A DNA stretch of 10,019 bases from Euperipatoides rowelli. Its lineage: Eukaryota; Onychophora; Udeonychophora; Euonychophora; Peripatopsidae. The notes below the pieces were generated by a model, which searched no databases, was not told where the DNA came from, and was given only the letters and a program-made list of their open reading frames with translations. The position numbers and the translations under genes are program-made. Location: the NCBI GenBank assembly GCA_003024985.2, contig PXIH01S0000895.1; one strand, given 5' to 3'. Shown piece by piece: positions 7,036 through 10,019 of the stretch; the first letter of the stretch is position 1, and every line of letters starts with the position of its first letter.

Positions 7036-7257
7036 AATAAGTGCAAAAATCCTTTTTGATTGTTTCTGATCATTTCTATGCAAACTTCTGTCAACCCAGC
7101 CATTAGCCAATCAGTGGCTGTTGTTTGGAATAATGGAGCTCCACAGTTTGATAGATGGAGCTAGTCTATTTGGACAGTTATTATATCAAAATAAAAAGAT
7201 ATAACAGTCTTATTTTAGTAATGGTCGATAATGGAGCAGGGATATGGAATTTATTTG
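7036..7257. other. mixed-composition unique sequence
   Basis: This contains GGAGCTCC at 7134-7141 (a BstUI-like perfect 8-bp palindrome in structure only) and a related ATGGAGCTAGT near 7156. A similar GGAGCTCC lies at 6889-6896. No open frame or RNA feature is seen, and the shared octamer is too short to call a repeat family. Confidence 0.35.
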
Positions 7258-7278
7258 GTGCGGGAACTTGTGCGGGAA
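7258..7278 (+). promoter_or_regulatory. paired GCGGGAA motifs (E2F-like), tentative
   Basis: GTGCGGGAA occurs at 7258-7266 and again at 7270-7278, 12 bp apart. The core GCGGGAA is the reverse complement of TTCCCGC, which matches the known E2F-type binding consensus. Two G+C-rich copies about one helical turn apart in A+T-rich DNA are notable, but there is no adjacent recognisable gene, and the pair may be only a small tandem duplication. Confidence 0.2.
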
Positions 7279-7574
7279 TTTTATCTTAAGTTAGAGAATA
7301 GCTAAACAAACAAATTAAAACAGATTATTATAAATCAATTTAATGAAACATTTTATATATCACTAAGCAAATGTAAGGTCTTTATAAAGTTCTTAAAAAA
7401 TGATTGTTACTTTTCGATGGCAGAGAATTGTCAAATGACTTAATACTCTTTGTGACAGCCAGTGGTACCTTTAAGTGCAGACTTCAATAACTTTCCATCC
7501 TGTCAATTCCAAATGTAGAAAAAAAGGCTGGTAATTTTCTAGGATTCTTCGGCGGATAAGGTTCCTTCAGATTC
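7279..7574. other. unique A+T-rich sequence, nothing assigned
   Basis: No open frame, RNA or repeat is supportable. The 3' part from about 7480 (ATTCTTCGGCGGATAAGG near 7551) is more balanced in composition and leads into the hairpin at 7575. Confidence 0.4.
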
Positions 7575-7597
7575 TCTTTTCAGTTACTCTGAAAAGA
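7575..7597. repeat. 9-bp perfect hairpin with 5-base loop
   Basis: TCTTTTCAG (7575-7583) and CTGAAAAGA (7589-7597) are exact reverse complements around TTACT. No T tract or known RNA family follows it. Related words GGAAGTAAAAG just after it, CTTTTTACTTTCC near 7640-7653 and GAAGTAAAAGA near 7705 make the surrounding 130 bp weakly self-similar in both orientations. It could be a transcribed stem-loop or chance. Confidence 0.4.
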
Positions 7598-7835
7598 CAG
7601 GGAAGTAAAAGTTACATAGAAATTATTTAAAGTTTATCTTCTTTTTACTTTCCTCGGTTTATTTGCATAGTTTGTGGAAATTCATAACATCTGCTTTCAG
7701 GAAAGAAGTAAAAGAACGTCCTCCCTTGTTGGTCAAAATGATTCTACAACTTTTTTCATTTTAGCGGTTATCTAGAAGAGTCACACACATTCTTATTTAT
7801 TATATTGTAGTTAAGTCCTTTGTTTCTTTGCTTTT
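7598..7835. other. unique sequence without gene
   Basis: Apart from the GGAAGTAAAAG-like words mentioned for the neighbouring hairpin, nothing stands out. No open frame is supportable. Confidence 0.4.
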
Positions 7836-7851
7836 TCACTAGATGGCATTG
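7836..7851 (+). promoter_or_regulatory. CTCF-like motif, tentative
   Basis: TCACTAGATGGCATTG closely resembles the bilaterian CTCF core, whose common form is CCACTAGATGGCAG with G/A variation. CTCF is a zinc-finger insulator protein found in vertebrates and many arthropods. One match in 10 kb can arise by chance, and the organism is unknown, so this is a lead only. Confidence 0.2.
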
Positions 7852-8906
7852 TCTATTAAATCATATTAATTACTTTTCCAGTTAAAGTTTTTATGTCTCT
7901 TTTAAGTTTTCCTCTTCGAGTTCACGATCAATTTGGTTTTTTATTATAATTATTTTTTGTATAATTTTATTTTAAAGCCTATTAAATTATATTCAGGCTT
8001 ATTAAACATTGTTTTATAATTGAATTGAGTTTTTTCTTTGTCTCTACTCTAACATAATAGTTTTAACCCTTTTGAGTTGGAGGTTGTATAGGGGTGGGTA
8101 TTGATTATAATGAGTTTACTGAAACACTTTCATTTTCTTTGCTTTTTATTTTGATAAAGGGAAAGTAGATTTGAAAACTAATTTGCAACATTACTTTGGA
8201 AATTGAATATTGGAATAAGTTTTTTATTTTATTATTCTAAGTTAAGCTTATATAAAAAAAGTAATGAATTTCCCACCTCACACTTTTATCACTGAAAAAA
8301 GTAAATAGAATTGTTATGATTTGTAATTGGGAATTTATCGTGAGATCTCTGTTGCAGTAATTTTTTCTTCTTTCTTTTTCATATTTTATTCAAGTTACCA
8401 TAATATAAGTTTTAAATCAACAATTGGATCTATTTTATGTACATTATAACAAAAAAATAATTCTATAATTAATAATTGTAGGTGAATAGTTTACCTTATA
8501 TTAAAAACAAATTATATTTAATGTAAATAATTGTTTTAGCTAGGTAATCAATACAGCTGCTCATAAATTTATTTATGTCTAATAAAAATTTAAAGTAATG
8601 TTCAATTAGTTTAAAAATAAAACTCTAGGTACTTGATTTTTTTTTATTATTAGCCCAAGTATAAAGGTTGTTCAGCCCATATTTTTTCAGTACTTTGTAC
8701 ATATTAATTTAATATACAAATTGACTTAATTTATGTTTCTGGAATTTATTTAAGCTATTGTTAAGTACTTATTATATATTCTTGATCTTTCCTACTTCTT
8801 ATATATAGTACATAATCTGTCACTTCAACACAACCACTTGAAAAGATTGACTCATATTTCCATTATTTTTTACTATATTAAATCAGATCCAGCAATTCAA
8901 AATCCT
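7852..8906. other. A+T-rich non-coding stretch
   Basis: About one kilobase is dominated by T-rich and A-rich words with frequent stops in all frames. No exon, RNA gene or long repeat is recognised. The appearance is that of intron or intergenic DNA. Confidence 0.55.
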
Positions 8907-8922
8907 CCCCCCCCCCCTCTCC
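8907..8922 (+). repeat. C homopolymer / pyrimidine tract
   Basis: Eleven C residues (8907-8917) are followed by TCTCC. Long C runs are rare in A+T-rich DNA and are prone to slippage. The exact length may be affected by sequencing error. Confidence 0.85.
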
Positions 8923-9043
8923 ATTAATTTAAAATTCCTTTTTTTTTTAATATTTGCTCTGGGAAATGGGGACACTTTTAAAGTGTATTATCAATGCTTA
9001 TTTTTATCTTGGAAATTAATTATATTTGGCCCGAAAAATGTAT
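8923..9043. other. short unique A+T-rich stretch
   Basis: This includes a run of ten T residues near 8939-8948. No feature is assigned. Confidence 0.4.
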
Positions 9044-9112
9044 GTTTAAATTCATTAAATTTTCTTATTTTATTTAACATCTTTTTAAATAAGAAAATTT
9101 GATGATTTAAAC
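9044..9112. repeat. 26-bp near-perfect inverted repeat, 69-nt hairpin
   Basis: The left arm 9044-9070 (GTTTAAATTCATTAAATTTT then CTTATTT) pairs with the right arm 9087-9112, whose reverse complement is GTTTAAATCATCAAATTTTC then TTATTT. There is one single-base bulge and one mismatch, and the loop is 16 bases. Weaker pairing may extend outward toward 9034 and 9122. The total of 69 bases with roughly 26 paired positions per arm is the size of an animal precursor microRNA, but the stem is very A+T-rich and would be weak. A fold-back transposon scar or chance are the alternatives. Confidence 0.6.
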
Positions 9113-9645
9113 TTAAAATTTTTTTTTTAGCAAAATAAAACTAAATGACAAAGTTGAAAATTGTCAAGTATGTATGTTGGGTGTCAAATGTGCCAAATTT
9201 GTCTTGCAAGTCGATAGATTAAACTAACTCCTAAGTTACCAACTTTGACCAATAGTAACAAAGAGCTAATTCAGTAAGAGTTAGGAAAACCTTTAGTTTT
9301 AGATCTGAATAAAAAGTATTTCTTTTATTTGTTAGTTTGCAAACTCTCTCTTTAATGGAAGATTTTTATCAGGAATGGAATATTTTTAAATCTCATTCCT
9401 ACTTGGCTGATTTAATCAGAGTTATTCTGGAACACTCAAATCATTATTTAGTTTCTTTATTTCTTTAATAGTTTCATTTAATAGTACAAGTAAAAAGTTT
9501 TTTTTTTGTCTATTATTTTATCAATTAAGAGAGCATCTTGTATGCTCTACGCATGAATAGTTCTGCAGAACTTTTCCAATTATTCAATACATTCAATTAT
9601 GTTTATCATAGTCTTTCTGTGTCTAGCATCAGCCACATGGAAAAT
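9113..9645. other. A+T-rich unique sequence
   Basis: No gene or RNA is recognised. Eight to ten T runs (9119-9129, 9498-9508) and a small dyad near 9537-9548 (GCATCTTGTATGC) are present. It is consistent with non-coding DNA. Confidence 0.5.
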
Positions 9646-9660
9646 CCCCCCTCCTCCCCC
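9646..9660 (+). repeat. C-rich pyrimidine tract
   Basis: CCCCCCTCCTCCCCC is a second C-rich tract with the same strand bias as the run at 8907. It is short and of unknown significance. Confidence 0.75.
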
Positions 9661-9814
9661 AAGCTTTAAAAAGTTCAACTCACGAGTGCATAACGATTTT
9701 GGATCTTATTAATTATTTAAACAAACTTAAGGGGGTAACAAATTGCATATCTCCAAACTTTAGATGTCGTCCACAGAATAAACAAGTTAAGGCTAGCACA
9801 CACTAGGAGAATTT

Positions 9815-9834
9815 TTCTTTGAAGCATCAAAGAA
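9815..9834. repeat. 8-bp perfect hairpin
   Basis: TTCTTTGA (9815-9822) and TCAAAGAA (9827-9834) pair exactly around the loop AGCA. It opens the more complex terminal segment and follows the word GGCTAGCACACACTAG. The stem is short and may be chance, though the small loop makes it structurally feasible in RNA. Confidence 0.4.
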
Positions 9835-9838
9835 TTGT

Positions 9839-9968
9839 ACTCCGAAGGTAAATACTCAGATTATGTGTGTCAAAATACTCTAGGGAAAGCCAGACTTCGA
9901 AGAGAACTCTTTCATCACTTTCAAAAGTATACCTCTGGTCTACTTTTTGAAACTTTTCTCCTCGGAGT
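9839..9968. repeat. nested inverted repeats in the terminal segment
   Basis: The outer arms ACTCCGA (9839-9845) and TCGGAGT (9962-9968) are exact reverse complements. The inner arms TTTCAAAAGTA (9919-9929) and TACTTTTTGAAA (9941-9952) pair with a single extra base around an 11-base loop. The nested arrangement could reflect a folded RNA or the remains of a fold-back element, but the outer arms are short. Confidence 0.35.
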
Positions 9969-10006
9969 CAAAGTTCGCAGCCAATTACCGGACGATGAGA
10001 AGTTGA
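9884..10006 (+). other. 40-codon open frame after a possible splice acceptor (unrecognised)
   Basis: Following ATACTCTAG (ending 9883) the frame is open for 40 codons to TGA 10004-10006. The translation begins GKPDFEENSFITFKS, continues IPLVYFLKLFSSESKF and ends AANYRTMRS. Composition is markedly less A+T-rich than the rest of the window. There is no ATG start, so it would have to be a spliced terminal exon. The minus strand is also open for about 32 codons from the window edge, so the strand is uncertain. No family is recognised and chance cannot be excluded. Confidence 0.15.
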
Positions 10007-10019
10007 GAACACATGACTT

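Noticed and set aside
1-10019. tRNA or rRNA genes
   Set aside because: Reading for the TTCGA/TTCAA-type T-arm and paired acceptor stems gave no convincing cloverleaf, and no conserved rRNA block was seen. A tRNA-finding program would be decisive.

Overview
The window reads as A+T-rich nuclear DNA from a eukaryote, most likely an invertebrate animal. It has long homopolymer A and T runs, scattered AATAAA hexamers, microsatellite and minisatellite DNA, a fold-back element, and no dense arrangement of long open frames. I recognise no complete protein gene, no tRNA or rRNA, no CRISPR array and no bacterial operon structure. The species cannot be named from what is visible, and most of the window is best called intergenic or intronic.

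Layout. 1-478 is A+T-rich filler. 479-642 is a 164-bp, almost completely palindromic element with 29-bp perfect terminal arms and TA/TTAA at its edges; this is the clearest mobile element, a MITE or fold-back type. 643-1028 is more mixed in composition and could hold exon or UTR sequence. 1029-3333 is mostly featureless apart from a TCTA-type microsatellite (2431-2470) and a hairpin (2948-3000).

3334-6070 is the most structured part. It holds three unrelated low-copy tandem arrays: a 36-bp unit (3593-3999), a roughly 69-bp unit (5319-5664) and a roughly 80-bp unit (5866-6070). Three short minus-strand open frames lie beside the first array (3334-3585, 4091-4258, 4582-4707). A perfect 20-bp palindrome (5285-5304) sits 14 bp before the second array. 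The 36-bp and 69-bp arrays have unit lengths divisible by three and can be read as 12-residue and 23-residue peptide repeats, but both are broken by stops. They may be decayed coding repeats or plain minisatellites.

6071-10019 returns to A+T-rich sequence. It contains a short direct repeat (6972-7035), paired GCGGGAA motifs (7258-7278), a CTCF-like motif (7836-7851), two pyrimidine tracts, several hairpins (the best at 9044-9112, of precursor-microRNA size), and a more complex final 240 bases with a 40-codon open frame. Nothing shows that these elements work together; the open frames and motif matches are weak leads, not assigned genes.
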